From assembly GCF_036013955.1 (NCBI RefSeq), contig NZ_CP107903.1, positions 3,038,001 to 3,102,000 on the forward strand: a stretch of 64,000 nucleotides of DNA, in the 5' to 3' direction. Shown here piece after piece: positions 38,301 through 47,892 of the stretch. The translations under genes were made by a program, and so were the position numbers. Within the stretch, counting starts at the first letter, position 1. Every line of letters starts with the position of its first letter. Origin of the DNA: Streptomyces sp. NBC_00459. Lineage in GTDB: Bacteria > Actinomycetota > Actinomycetes > Streptomycetales > Streptomycetaceae. The notes under the pieces are model-generated. The model searched no databases. It saw nothing but the letters and a program-made list of their open reading frames with translations, and was not told the origin of the DNA.

Positions 38301-38930
38301 ACCCCCGACGGCGGACTCTTCATCTACCCCGGTGACGGCTACGGCGGCCTCGACGTCAGTCGGCGCATCGAGGTACGGCTCCCGGCCAACGCGCCCTCCC
38401 CCGCCACCTTCTCCGAGATCAAGTCGGCGGGTGACATCACCGGCGACGGCCAGCCCGAACTCTTCGTCGCCGGTGGTACCAACGGCTCCGAGCTTTGGGG
38501 CTTCTCCGGCTACAGCGGCGGCTACTTCACCACGGCCACCCAGATGACCACCGCCAACTGGGACACCCGGGACCTCGTCACGATCGCCTACTTCAACGAC
38601 GACGACGCCGCCGACATGATCTACCGCATCGCCAACGGCACCCTCTACCTCCGTAAAGGCATCCCCGACGGCAACGGCGGCACGGTCCTCACCAGCCTGG
38701 GCACGTCCGGCGCCAGTCTGGACGGCGACGACGTCTACGCCACCGGCATGACGCCCACCGCCTTCCCCCTGCTCTACGGCAGCCCGGACAACACCGGCGA
38801 CGGCAACCCCGACATCTGGGCGACCAACTCCGCCGGGGCACTGCTGCTTTACCACGGCGGCGCCACCACCATCGGCAGCGCCAGCACCCTCCGTACCAGC
38901 GGCTACGCCACGGTCAAGCAGCTGGGCTGA
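35340..38930 (+). CDS. Large DNRLRE / fibronectin III / FG-GAP surface protein
   Basis: This is a secreted or membrane-anchored protein of 1196 residues. One N-terminal transmembrane segment follows SRRRGR (about 28-50). A domain with KNAKGEWAPIDTSLRKQKDG leads to an acidic Asp/Thr/Gly linker near 340-400. The DNRLRE domain is at about 450-600 (RVGFERDTWGTARSLFKLKF, WNKQPTWSRK). A fibronectin-III-like unit follows (VTYQWRVRAWDE), then C-terminal FG-GAP/VCBS repeats (DLSGDGAPDFA, DITGDGQPELF, DNTGDGNPDIW) that probably bind calcium. TTG 35340 is preferred over GTG 35310 because GGAG lies 9 nt before it. DNRLRE proteins often neighbour streptomycete Rhs genes; a delivery or adhesion role is inferred. 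Confidence 0.85.
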   Translation: MSDLDSAAEPSEAAPEAMPPQAVTSRRRGRIALAAALVLALLAGGATVLALRDDTGAKTSSEADANTKRASKLSDEDAAQQKARRTGKKTEVASLTDEFSQTFANPDGTFTYKASAQAQRAKNAKGEWAPIDTSLRKQKDGWSTVNSLYPVAFATGDPGRTLGAKSRASGGSSNSSGIRTASYRTSNHMSAHAAVQAADEAEVSWTPLLTMTAEGHEVQVEWPGPLPEPVIEDNKALYEGVLPDVDLMLTARDTGYTHVLVIHTPEAAAALAANLPRYRFSSPTLTFSLDPATDVMRGTDNAGNEITVSPTPFLWDSAGTHDTDTPAADPDAATGTNENPEVVEEWTGDDGTSDSGASEDGGTDDPMAPWNNVPAAGDADPVAYAVPAATDANPTLALPAVHGPGEGAHATTAAAALNNDGVLTIAPPSSYLTADEAPVYPVFLDPSTVGIRASWTTVYKKYPNSSFYDGANYNEDTKEARVGFERDTWGTARSLFKLKFQKSITGASVTNARLEILETHSWSCAKRTMQVWHTGPFSSGTTWNKQPTWSRKITSKSFAYGWKSNSACPDTNVNFTLTSLAQEAANNGWSTLNLGLVASNSSAAPTSNATSLETDAYSWKKFQAEGDRSPELFIDYNRRPNTPTSVAMQPGSCDTSAKPYIRLGKTTPYISAKATDPDGVLTKLEFEIGRDGTDDADNYNNTKRSAFSTISNGETGSTSLTNLVNGVTYQWRVRAWDEQSSSSWGPSTGTKWCRFTYDTTLPSSPGVDSVDFPGDNNNNGDSEVWSEKTFGNTGSFKFTVIDSDNDKVHDPDKDVVKFVYSINSTNYANWICANGTQGTSDGLVKSCAATSTPVVSLTATNVKPPSAGPNTLYAKAVDAAGNISGEAKYMFYVTPRPMADAAGDLSGDGAPDFASLSEAGNLLVTAVSKSGTWISGSWGIHKNWELLLDGKTAPHLWDGASTNPQYSLITHNGDFAPADGATDWVMRTPDGGLFIYPGDGYGGLDVSRRIEVRLPANAPSPATFSEIKSAGDITGDGQPELFVAGGTNGSELWGFSGYSGGYFTTATQMTTANWDTRDLVTIAYFNDDDAADMIYRIANGTLYLRKGIPDGNGGTVLTSLGTSGASLDGDDVYATGMTPTAFPLLYGSPDNTGDGNPDIWATNSAGALLLYHGGATTIGSASTLRTSGYATVKQLG

Positions 38931-38938
38931 CGAGAACT

Positions 38939-38976
38939 GGGCCCCGGCAGCCCGCATCCGAGAGCCGCCGGGGCCC
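38939..38976. terminator. Bidirectional terminator hairpin
   Basis: GGGCCCCGGC at 38939-38948 pairs perfectly with GCCGGGGCCC at 38967-38976 across an 18-nt loop. It lies between the convergent DNRLRE and sialidase genes. Confidence 0.75.
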
Positions 38977-38986
38977 ACCCACCCCC

Positions 38987-40210
38987 TCAGCCCACCCCAC
39001 CCACCGACACCCGCCGGAACTCGATCGACTCGTAGGTCCCCTCGGTCCCCGTCTCGTAGAGCACCCCCACCACCCGCCGGTCCACCCGCACCAGGTCCGA
39101 GTAGGCCGCCCTCCGGTTCGACAACGTCAGTACCTTCGTGAACGTCTCTCCCCCGTCCCCGCTCCGCCAGACGGCCATCGACCGGCGTGCCGTGGGTTCC
39201 GAAGGACCCGAGAACAGCAACGCGTCCGAGCCGCCCCGCAGTTGGAGGACGCTTCCCTGCACGATCGGGACGTCGTTCAACGTCGGCTGGACGGTGTACG
39301 GGCGGTCCAGGGACTTCGCGCCGTCGCTCGAATAGGCGTCCAACCGGTTCCCGGGCATCAGTCCGTTCTGATCCCTGGACGAGAAGTACAGCCTGCCGTC
39401 CGGGAGTTGGGCGGCGCTCGTCTCGTTGGCGTTCTCGATGCCGTCGTAGGAGTCGTCGACGAAGCCGATGCGCCACGTACGGCCGCCGTTGTCGCTGTAG
39501 ATCGCGTGACCGCCGTAGTACCTGGACTCCTGACCGGTGTCGGCAGAACCCTTCGGCGGGGCGGCCGAGTGGTTGGACGGGATCACGATCCGGCCCGCGT
39601 GCGGGCCCCTCGACAGGAACACCGCGTGGCCCGGACCCGTCGCGTACCAGCGCCAGTTCGAGCGTTTCACCTGGGCCGTGATGTCGCGCGGGGGCGTGAA
39701 GCGCCGGCCGTCGTTCGTGCCGGTGCTGGTCTGGACGAAGACCCTGCGGCTCTGCTGCGGCGTCGCCTCGCCGCGCATGATCTGGGCCTCCGTCACCACG
39801 CCGGAGTTGTACGACGTCACCAGCACGATGCGGCCCGTCCTCTCGTCCACCACCGGCGCCGGATTGCCGCGCGTGTCACCGCGCCCGGCCGCGACCACCG
39901 ACAGCGGGCCCCAGGTGCAGCCGCCGTCCATGGAGCGGCGCAGGACCACGTCGATGTTGCCGCTGTCTCCGGCGCCGTTGTGTCTGCCCTCGGCGAAGGC
40001 CAGGAGGGTGCCCTTGCGGGTCTTGACGGTGGCGGGGATGCGGTAGGTGTCGTAGCCGCCCCTGCCCGCGGTGTACGGGACGGACGAGGTGCAGTACGAG
40101 CGGGTGACCGCCCGGGCCTTCGTCGCGGTGAGGTCGGTGCCGATTCCGGTGCCGGTGATCAGGGCCGCGCCGGTGGTGGCGGCGAGCAGGATACGGCTCA
40201 GGGGCGTCAT
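38987..40210 (-). CDS. Secreted exo-alpha-sialidase (GH33, BNR repeats)
   Basis: This extracellular enzyme of 407 residues should release terminal sialic acids. A signal peptide runs to about residue 35. The arginine motif RIP is present in GYDTYRIPATV, with a following Asp in GNIDVVLRRS. Asp-box repeats SMDGGCTW, SDNGGRTW and SGDGGETF define a six-bladed propeller. The catalytic Tyr/Glu pair is likely in NANETSAAQLPDGRLYF and the later DRPYTVQPTLND region. AAGGGAGAG precedes the ATG at 40210. A repeated 10-bp motif lies upstream. The released sugar could be taken up by the importer and lyase at 18.5-25.3 kb. Confidence 0.88.
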   Translation of the reverse strand: MTPLSRILLAATTGAALITGTGIGTDLTATKARAVTRSYCTSSVPYTAGRGGYDTYRIPATVKTRKGTLLAFAEGRHNGAGDSGNIDVVLRRSMDGGCTWGPLSVVAAGRGDTRGNPAPVVDERTGRIVLVTSYNSGVVTEAQIMRGEATPQQSRRVFVQTSTGTNDGRRFTPPRDITAQVKRSNWRWYATGPGHAVFLSRGPHAGRIVIPSNHSAAPPKGSADTGQESRYYGGHAIYSDNGGRTWRIGFVDDSYDGIENANETSAAQLPDGRLYFSSRDQNGLMPGNRLDAYSSDGAKSLDRPYTVQPTLNDVPIVQGSVLQLRGGSDALLFSGPSEPTARRSMAVWRSGDGGETFTKVLTLSNRRAAYSDLVRVDRRVVGVLYETGTEGTYESIEFRRVSVGGVG

Positions 40211-40280
40211 CGCTCTCCCTTGCGGAGTGGAGTGGGGGGACGAGGGACGAGGGTGTGGGCGTCTGGCGTGCCGACACAAA

Positions 40281-40340
40281 GGCGACAGGAGGCGACAGCA
40301 GGTGACAGCAGGTGACAAGTGATGAGAGAAGGCGACAATA
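40281..40340. repeat. Helically phased 10-bp tandem repeats upstream of the sialidase gene
   Basis: Six consecutive 10-mers align: GGCGACAGGA, GGCGACAGCA, GGTGACAGCA, GGTGACAAGT, GATGAGAGAA, GGCGACAATA. The core GGYGACA recurs five times with near-helical period, 70-130 nt upstream of the sialidase start. It looks like a cooperative protein-binding array. Confidence 0.75.
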
Positions 40341-40442
40341 ACTCCGCTGACGGATCGTCACCATGCATGGCACGTAAGGAACATACGTACCCGCACTCCC
40401 ACCCCACCCCTTTGCGCCACTCGCCCTCGACCCCTCCACACC

Positions 40443-41111
40443 TCACCCCGCCCCCGGCGTCACCATCCCCGACTCGTACGCCACGATCACCAGCTGTGCC
40501 CGGTCCCGCGCGCCCAGCTTGCCCATGATCCGGCTGACGTGGGTCTTCGCGGTCAGCGGGCTCAGGCCCAGGGTCTCCGCGATCTCCGTGTTGTTGAGGC
40601 CCCGTGCGACCAGCCTCAGCACCCCGCGTTCCCGTTCCGACAGGCATTCGGGGCCGCCCGTCGGCGTCGGCGCCTCGGCGTTGCGCAGCAGACGGGCTAT
40701 CAGACGGGCCGTGGGGCCCGGTGAGAGCAGGGCCTCGCCTGCCGCCACCGTGCGGATGGCGTCGAGGAGTTCCGCGGGCCTGGTGTCCTTGACCAGGAAC
40801 CCCGACGCGCCCGCGCGCAGCGCCTCCACCACGTGCTCGTCCGTGTCGTACGTCGTCAGGACCAGCACCTTCACGCCCGCCAGATCCTCATCGGCGGCGA
40901 TCAGCCGGGTCGCCTCGATGCCGTCGAGGTCGGGCATCCGCAGGTCCATGACGACCAGGTCGGCGCGGGCGCTGCGGGCCAGTTCGACGGCCTGACGGCC
41001 CGTACCCGCCTGCCCCACCACCTCCATGCCCGGCGCCGACTCGACGAGCATCGCGAACGCCGCCCGTACGAGCGTCTGGTCGTCGGCGAGCAGTACGCGA
41101 ATGGCAGTCAT
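40443..41111 (-). CDS. NarL/LuxR-family response regulator
   Basis: This is a 222-residue regulator. The receiver has LADDQ, phospho-acceptor D56 in LVVMDLRMPDLDG, and the conserved Lys in GFLVKDTRP. The LuxR helix-turn-helix near the C-terminus reads LSERERGVLRLVARGLNNTEIAETLGLSPLTAKTHV in outline. Its ATG overlaps the kinase stop by 4 nt. It is the last gene of a mmpL-kinase-regulator cluster and is likely to control that transporter. Confidence 0.93.
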   Translation of the reverse strand: MTAIRVLLADDQTLVRAAFAMLVESAPGMEVVGQAGTGRQAVELARSARADLVVMDLRMPDLDGIEATRLIAADEDLAGVKVLVLTTYDTDEHVVEALRAGASGFLVKDTRPAELLDAIRTVAAGEALLSPGPTARLIARLLRNAEAPTPTGGPECLSERERGVLRLVARGLNNTEIAETLGLSPLTAKTHVSRIMGKLGARDRAQLVIVAYESGMVTPGAG

Positions 41112-42400
41112 CTGGCCTCCTCCCCCTTCCGGTTCACCGGCAGCGGAAGTACCGCGCGCACCGTGAACCCCCCGTTCTCCCCCGGGCCGGCGTCGAGTGT
41201 GCCGCCCACGCTCCGTGCCCGTTCCCGCATCCCGACCAGCCCGAAGCCGCAGTCTGCGGGCGCGTCCCCGTTCTCCCCCACGCCGTCCTCCCCCACGCCG
41301 TCGTCCGTCACCTCGACGCGCAGGGCGCCCTCACCCCCGTACAGCAGCACTCGTACCGTCAGATCCTCCCGTCCCCCGTGCCGTACCGCGTTCGTGAGCG
41401 CCTCCTGGACGATCCGGTAGGCGGCCGCGCCCACGGCAGGGGGTACCTCGTCCGCCCGTACCTCCAGTTCGACCTCGGCGCCCGACGCCCGCGCCGTCTC
41501 CGCGAGGTCGGACAGGCCGGCCAGCCCCGGCAACGGGCCGCGCCCGTCTCCCGCCCCCTGGCCCTCCCGCAGCACCTCCAGCGTCGTACGCAGCTCACCG
41601 CGTGCCGTTCGGCAGGTCTCGGCGATGTCGTCCAGGGATCTGGCCACCGCCGCGCGGTCCAGGCGGTCCGGGTCGGCGGCCAGGACGTGTGCGGCCACGG
41701 CGGTCTGGACGCCGACGAGGGTGATGGTGTGGGCCAGCAGGTCGTGCAGGTCACGGGCGACGCGCAGGCGTTCCTCGGCGACGCGGCGGCGGGCCTCCTC
41801 CTCGCGCGTGCGTTCGGCCCGTTCGGCGCGTTCGACGATGGCCGAGACGTACTGGCGGTAGAAGCGGACGTCGATGCCGAAGAAGAGCACCGCGGCGATC
41901 CAGCCGGAGATCCGCAGCAGTTCGACGGCCTGGTGCATGCTCACGGTGAGCATCACGCTCAGGGCGATACCGAGGACCACGACCCCGGTCGCGATCGTGC
42001 GCAGGGGGCGACCGGTGACGGCGACCGTGTACAGCGCGATGTACGCGGCCGGGGTCGGCGCGTTGTGGTTGTAGTCGAGCGCGTGGTACGGCACGACGAG
42101 CGCCACCACCGCGACGAGCACCGGCATCGGACGGCGCCGCCGCCACACGATCGGCACGTACGCGCCGAGCAGCAGCGCCCAGCCGAGCCCGTCCGGACGG
42201 CCGCCCTGGTCGAGGGTGTCCGGACGGCTTTCTCCCCCGTCGGTGAGCAGGGCGAGGGCCGTGGCCATCACGGCGCCGGTCAGCGCGAGCAGCACGTCGT
42301 TGCGGAGCGCGTGCGGGGCGCTGCGCGGGTCGCGGGTGATCGCGGTCATGATCCGCTCGCCCCACCCAACGGGGGCCGCTCTCGCGGTGGTTGGCTGCAC
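41108..42400 (-). CDS. Sensor histidine kinase (HisKA_3 type)
   Basis: This membrane sensor has 430 residues with several helices in the first 170, then a coiled-coil linker rich in Arg and Glu (ERAERAERTREEEARRRVAEE). The phospho-acceptor box is RDLHDLLAHTITLVG. The HATPase domain shows YRIVQEALTNAVRH and GFGLVGMRERARS. The GTG at 42400 is favoured because GGAGGA lies 7 nt upstream; an ATG 17 codons later is the alternative. It lies 68 nt after the mmpL stop. Confidence 0.9.
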   Translation of the reverse strand: MQPTTARAAPVGWGERIMTAITRDPRSAPHALRNDVLLALTGAVMATALALLTDGGESRPDTLDQGGRPDGLGWALLLGAYVPIVWRRRRPMPVLVAVVALVVPYHALDYNHNAPTPAAYIALYTVAVTGRPLRTIATGVVVLGIALSVMLTVSMHQAVELLRISGWIAAVLFFGIDVRFYRQYVSAIVERAERAERTREEEARRRVAEERLRVARDLHDLLAHTITLVGVQTAVAAHVLAADPDRLDRAAVARSLDDIAETCRTARGELRTTLEVLREGQGAGDGRGPLPGLAGLSDLAETARASGAEVELEVRADEVPPAVGAAAYRIVQEALTNAVRHGGREDLTVRVLLYGGEGALRVEVTDDGVGEDGVGENGDAPADCGFGLVGMRERARSVGGTLDAGPGENGGFTVRAVLPLPVNRKGEEAR

Positions 42401-42468
42401 GGGCCCATCCTCCGTCAGCGGGCGCCCCGCCGTCAGGGAGGGGCGCCCACTCGCTCGTACGACGGATG

Positions 42469-44574
42469 TCATACGGGTTCCGGCTGCCGTTCCCGTCGTA
42501 CGGCGTCCGGGTCCGGGCTGCGGGACAGCGCGCCCGGCCACCACACCCGCCGGCCCAGCGCCACACTCGCGCTCGTCACCAGGTACGTCCGGACGAGGAA
42601 CGTGTCCAGGAGCACCCCGACCGCGATGACGAAGCCCAGTTCGACGAGTTGGACCAGGCCCATGTTCGTCAGCACCGCGAAGGTCGCGGCGAGGACCAGT
42701 CCGGCGGAGGCGATGACCCCACCGGTCGTCCGCAGCGCGGTCAGCGCGGCGGCCACCGGGTCCGCGCCCCGCAGCGCCTCCTCGCGCATCCGGTGCATGA
42801 GGAAGATGCCGTAGTCGACGCCCAGTGCGACCAGGAAGACGAAGGACAGCAGCCCGAGCCCGGGATCGGTGCCCTCGAAGCCGAACAGCGGGCCGAACAC
42901 CAGTCCGCCGATGCCGAGTGTGGCCCCCCACACCGCGACCACGGCGACCACCAGCATCAGCGGCGCGACGAGCGAGCGCAGCAGCGCGACGAGGATCAGC
43001 AGCACTGAGACGAGCACGATCGGTACGACGACCCATACGTCCCGTGCGTTGGTGTCGACGAGGTCGATCTGCTGGGCGCTCGGTCCGCCGACGTACGAGC
43101 CCGGCAGCTCGTCCCTCAGCTCCTTGATGGTCGTCGTCTCGGTGGCCGACTGGGGCGCGCCCGTGGCGAAGACGGTGATCTCGGTCCAGCCCTCGCCCGT
43201 ACGTCCCTTCTGCGCGTCGCTGATCCCGTCGGTGGCCCGGATCGTGGTGAGCGTCCGGTCCGCCTGTCCGGCCGGGGTGATGACGCTGATGGGCTGGGTG
43301 CCATGGTCGGGGTAGGCCTTCGCGAGGGTCTGCATCGCGGCGACGGCCTCCGGTTTGTCGACGAAGGCGTCCTCCTGCTTGACCGGTCCGGGCAGGTTCA
43401 GCACGCCCAGGGCGAGCGCGCCGAGCAGGACGGCCCCGCTCGCGAGGACCACCAGGGGCCGGCGTCCGGCGGAGCTGCCCATCGCGGCGAACAGCGACAG
43501 CCTGCGCACCTTGGGCGTGCTGCCGTACGCGGGCACGAGCGGCCAGAACACCCGGCGGCCCAGCAGCACCAGGATCGCGGGGAGCAGGGTAAGCATGGCG
43601 ACCAGTGCGCACAGCACGCCCACCGTGCCCAACGGACCCATGCTGCGGCTGGAGTTGAGGTCGGCGGCGAGCAGGCACAGCACCCCGGCGGCGACCGTGC
43701 CGGAGGAGGCGAGGACGGCGGGCCCACAGCCGCGCAGGGCGGCGACCATGGCGTCGTACGGCCGCTCGATCCGCCGCAGTTCCTCGCGGTAGCGGGAGAC
43801 GAGGAGGAGGGCGTAGTCCGTGCCGGCGCCGAAGACGAGGATGGTCATGATCCCCGAGCTCTGGCCCGAAACCGTCGTGCCGAAGGCATGGTTGAGGACG
43901 TAGGCGACGCCCATCGACAGGAAGTCGGCGATGCCCGCGACGACGAGCGGCACCAGCCACAGCACCGGGCTGCGGTAGATGAGGATCAGCAGGACGGCGA
44001 CCACGGCGACGGTGGTGTAGAGCAGCGGTCCGCCGAGCGAGTCGTAGACCTCGGCGGCGTCGGTGGCCAGCGCCCCCGGACCGCCGACCTCGACGTTCAA
44101 CCCGCCATCGCTGTGGGCGACTTCGCGTACGTCGTTGACCAGCGCGTCCCGCTTGTCCTCGTCCGTGCCGGGCTCGTTGCTGCTCACCGGGTACATGAGG
44201 GTGGTTCCGTCGGCGGAGGGTACGCCCTGCGGGGTGGCCGTCAGGGCGTGTTCGCCTGCGATCCGGTCGACCTGTCCGGCGGCCGTCGCCCTGTCGGCGG
44301 CGGTGAGTCCGCCGTCACGGTGGTAGACGAGGACCAGCTGGGTGGTCTCGCCGCCGGGCAACTGGTCCTGGATCCTGGCGACCTGGGTCGAGTCGGCGTT
44401 CGCGGGCAGATAGTCGGTGATCCGGTCGTGCTGCACCTCGGAGAGTTTCGCCGCGAACGGGCCCACGATCGCGAGCACTCCGATCCACAGCCCGAGCACG
44501 AGCCAGGGCACGGCCCGCCTGCGCCGCGCGCCCGTCACTGTCCTTGCGGCCCTCATGGACCCCTTGGCCCCCAT
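42469..44574 (-). CDS. MmpL/MMPL-family RND transporter
   Basis: This is a 701-residue lipid or secondary-metabolite exporter. Two repeated halves each have a large external loop and about five or six transmembrane helices. MMPL features include GTDYALLLVSRYREEL in the first half and ALGVDYGIFLMHRMREEA in the second, where the Asp-Tyr pairs carry the proton relay. The ATG at 44574 follows GGGGAGGG; the ATG 9 codons upstream lacks a site. Co-orientation with a kinase and regulator implies regulated export. The cargo is unknown. Confidence 0.92.
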   Translation of the reverse strand: MGAKGSMRAARTVTGARRRRAVPWLVLGLWIGVLAIVGPFAAKLSEVQHDRITDYLPANADSTQVARIQDQLPGGETTQLVLVYHRDGGLTAADRATAAGQVDRIAGEHALTATPQGVPSADGTTLMYPVSSNEPGTDEDKRDALVNDVREVAHSDGGLNVEVGGPGALATDAAEVYDSLGGPLLYTTVAVVAVLLILIYRSPVLWLVPLVVAGIADFLSMGVAYVLNHAFGTTVSGQSSGIMTILVFGAGTDYALLLVSRYREELRRIERPYDAMVAALRGCGPAVLASSGTVAAGVLCLLAADLNSSRSMGPLGTVGVLCALVAMLTLLPAILVLLGRRVFWPLVPAYGSTPKVRRLSLFAAMGSSAGRRPLVVLASGAVLLGALALGVLNLPGPVKQEDAFVDKPEAVAAMQTLAKAYPDHGTQPISVITPAGQADRTLTTIRATDGISDAQKGRTGEGWTEITVFATGAPQSATETTTIKELRDELPGSYVGGPSAQQIDLVDTNARDVWVVVPIVLVSVLLILVALLRSLVAPLMLVVAVVAVWGATLGIGGLVFGPLFGFEGTDPGLGLLSFVFLVALGVDYGIFLMHRMREEALRGADPVAAALTALRTTGGVIASAGLVLAATFAVLTNMGLVQLVELGFVIAVGVLLDTFLVRTYLVTSASVALGRRVWWPGALSRSPDPDAVRRERQPEPV

Positions 44575-44669
44575 GTCGAGGCCCTCCCCTCGTCCGGACA
44601 TCCGGATGGATGACGCTCACCAGAATTCCGTCGCGCGGAGGCGGATTCGTCGCGCGGGAGGGCGAGTTC

Positions 44670-44681
44670 GGCAGTACTGCC
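44670..44681. promoter_or_regulatory. Perfect palindrome upstream of the mmpL operon
   Basis: GGCAGTACTGCC is a perfect 12-bp palindrome about 95 nt before the mmpL start. It is a plausible operator for the operon's own regulator or another protein. Confidence 0.4.
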
Positions 44682-44703
44682 AGGGGTGACCCGGGGGCCG
44701 TGT

Positions 44704-44719
44704 TACTCCCCGGGGAGTA
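44704..44719. promoter_or_regulatory. Second perfect palindrome upstream of the mmpL operon
   Basis: TACTCCCCGGGGAGTA is a perfect 16-bp palindrome with its centre about 36 bp from that of the GGCAGTACTGCC site. Two perfect palindromes spaced this way suggest a regulatory region. The purine-rich tract that follows (44730-44820) contains no gene. Confidence 0.45.
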
Positions 44720-44843
44720 CGCGCGGAACCGGAAGGCCCAAGGAAAAGCGCCCAAGGGAAGGGGAACAAGGGAAGGGGCTCAAGAACGGAGCAGAAGCCC
44801 CGGGAAAGACCCGGAGAAGGCCCGAGATGGGCCCAGGAGAGGC

Positions 44844-45518
44844 CTAGGACGGCGTACGCGCCGCCGCAGCCAGCAGCCGTGTCACATCGTCCCCGCAGAT
44901 CGTCAGCGCCGCGCCGACCGTCGCCAGGACGTCGCGTTCCTCCGGTGTGTACGGGCCGTCGGCCAGGGCGATGCGGGCGCCCTGGAGGAGAATCGATTCG
45001 CGGCCGGGGGCGGCCAGATGGGGCGCCAGGGGGTCCAGGGCCTCGTGGAGCTCTATGGCGAGGCCGGGGCCGCACGGGGGGCCGAAGAGGCGGCCCGTGT
45101 CGGCGGCCAGGGCGTCCACAAGAGCGGCGAGCTGGTCCTCCGTACAGTCGTCGAAGCCGGCCGCGCGGACGCCGGTCACCGCTGTCTCCAGGGCGAGGCG
45201 GGCGTGGGTGCCGCCGGCGGCGAGGACCGCGAGGGCGACCGTGTGGACCGCGTCGCGGAGCATCGCGGAGAAGCGGGTCGTGGTGGGGTGGTCGAGGACG
45301 TCCGTGCCGAAGTGGCTCTGGCAGGCCGCGCATTCGACGACGGGGCCGGTCTCGCCGCGCGGCAGAATCGGTACGCCGAGAAAGGTGAAGCGGCGACGGC
45401 CCGTCAGGCGCTGGTAGTTGCGGTCCCCGCCGCAACCGGGGCAGAAGAACTCGCCGTCACCGACACCGGCCCAGACCGTACGGGAGCCCAGGACGCGTGC
45501 TGTCCGGCCTCCGCGCAC
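44844..45518 (-). CDS. TerB-like protein with N-terminal zinc ribbon
   Basis: This is a cytoplasmic protein of 224 residues. The N-terminus carries a zinc ribbon made of FFCPGCGGDRNY and, about 30 residues later, VECAACQSHFG. The rest is helical and matches the TerB/TerY-type tellurite-resistance fold, with acidic residues in ALADGPYTPEERDVL. GTG 45518 is the likeliest start; the frame continues upstream but without coding character. Such genes commonly lie next to leuA in Streptomyces. No tellurite role has been shown for the type; the function is unknown. Confidence 0.75.
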   Translation of the reverse strand: MRGGRTARVLGSRTVWAGVGDGEFFCPGCGGDRNYQRLTGRRRFTFLGVPILPRGETGPVVECAACQSHFGTDVLDHPTTTRFSAMLRDAVHTVALAVLAAGGTHARLALETAVTGVRAAGFDDCTEDQLAALVDALAADTGRLFGPPCGPGLAIELHEALDPLAPHLAAPGRESILLQGARIALADGPYTPEERDVLATVGAALTICGDDVTRLLAAAARTPS

Positions 45519-45640
45519 GACTCGGCCGCCCCGGCCGTTTCGTCGCTGTCCTGGGAGCAAGTCGCACCTCCGGTAACTACCCCCAACTGCCTGCAGGGCG
45601 CGGGAGGTACCCCCACCGGCAACACCGCCGCGCTGGCGTG

Positions 45641-45669
45641 ATGTTAGCCACATTGTTGATGTGTAGTCA
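45641..45669 (-). promoter_or_regulatory. Probable promoter of the TerB-like gene
   Basis: On the minus strand TGACTA (45669-45664) and TAACAT (45646-45641) are 17 nt apart. CACAT-TGTTG-ATGTG, an inverted repeat, lies in the spacer. The stretch is AT-rich relative to its surroundings. Confidence 0.45.
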
Positions 45670-45727
45670 GTACCCAGGACCAGACCTGCCCATGACCGAC
45701 CCTTGGTTTGGCCGGTAAACGACGGCC

Positions 45728-45757
45728 GCCCCGCCCGCCACGAAGGGCGGACGGGGC
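45728..45757 (-). terminator. leuA terminator hairpin
   Basis: GCCCCGCCCGCC at 45728-45739 pairs with GGCGGACGGGGC at 45746-45757 (11 of 12 positions), with a 6-nt loop, 24 nt after the leuA stop. Confidence 0.75.
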
Positions 45758-45780
45758 GTGAAACCAACCGGTCGGGTGAG

Positions 45781-47592
<1,812 letters not shown>

Positions 47593-47640
47593 TTACAGGC
47601 CCTCGCCGCGGCAGCTAAGGAGGAGCAGCCCGAAACGCAT
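47593..47640 (-). CDS. leuL: Leucine leader peptide of leuA
   Basis: This 15-codon open frame encodes MRFGLLLLSCRGEGL, with four consecutive leucine codons (CTG CTC CTC CTT). GGAG lies 4 nt before the ATG. It sits about 80 nt upstream of leuA. Ribosome stalling at the Leu run when charged leucyl-tRNA is scarce should alter folding of the attenuator that follows. A leader of this kind is known for actinobacterial leuA genes; here it is seen directly. Confidence 0.85.
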   Translation of the reverse strand: MRFGLLLLSCRGEGL

Positions 47641-47892
47641 GATGCTCCGCACTGTAGCCGAGCCGCGCCGGACGCGCGGGCCTGTATCACTATGCGGGAC
47701 CCTCAGTATGCGGGAGCCGGGGAACGAAAGGTGCAAAAAGTGCGCCATCCCACTCGGCCTCGCCGCGATGTCACTCGCCGCTACCCGGCACATACCACTC
47801 TGTCACCGAACGATGGGCTCCTTGTCCGGGTATTTCACCAATCATGGTTGCGGGTAGTGACAGCCGCATGACTCGGTGCAAGGGTGCCGGGC

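Noticed and set aside
40211..40442. The phased repeats as a possible CRISPR array
   Set aside because: The 10-bp units are contiguous, without spacers, and far too short for CRISPR repeats.
44844..45518. A tellurite-resistance role for the TerB-like protein
   Set aside because: Only the fold is suggested; no ter operon partners are present and the zinc ribbon is not a tellurite feature.
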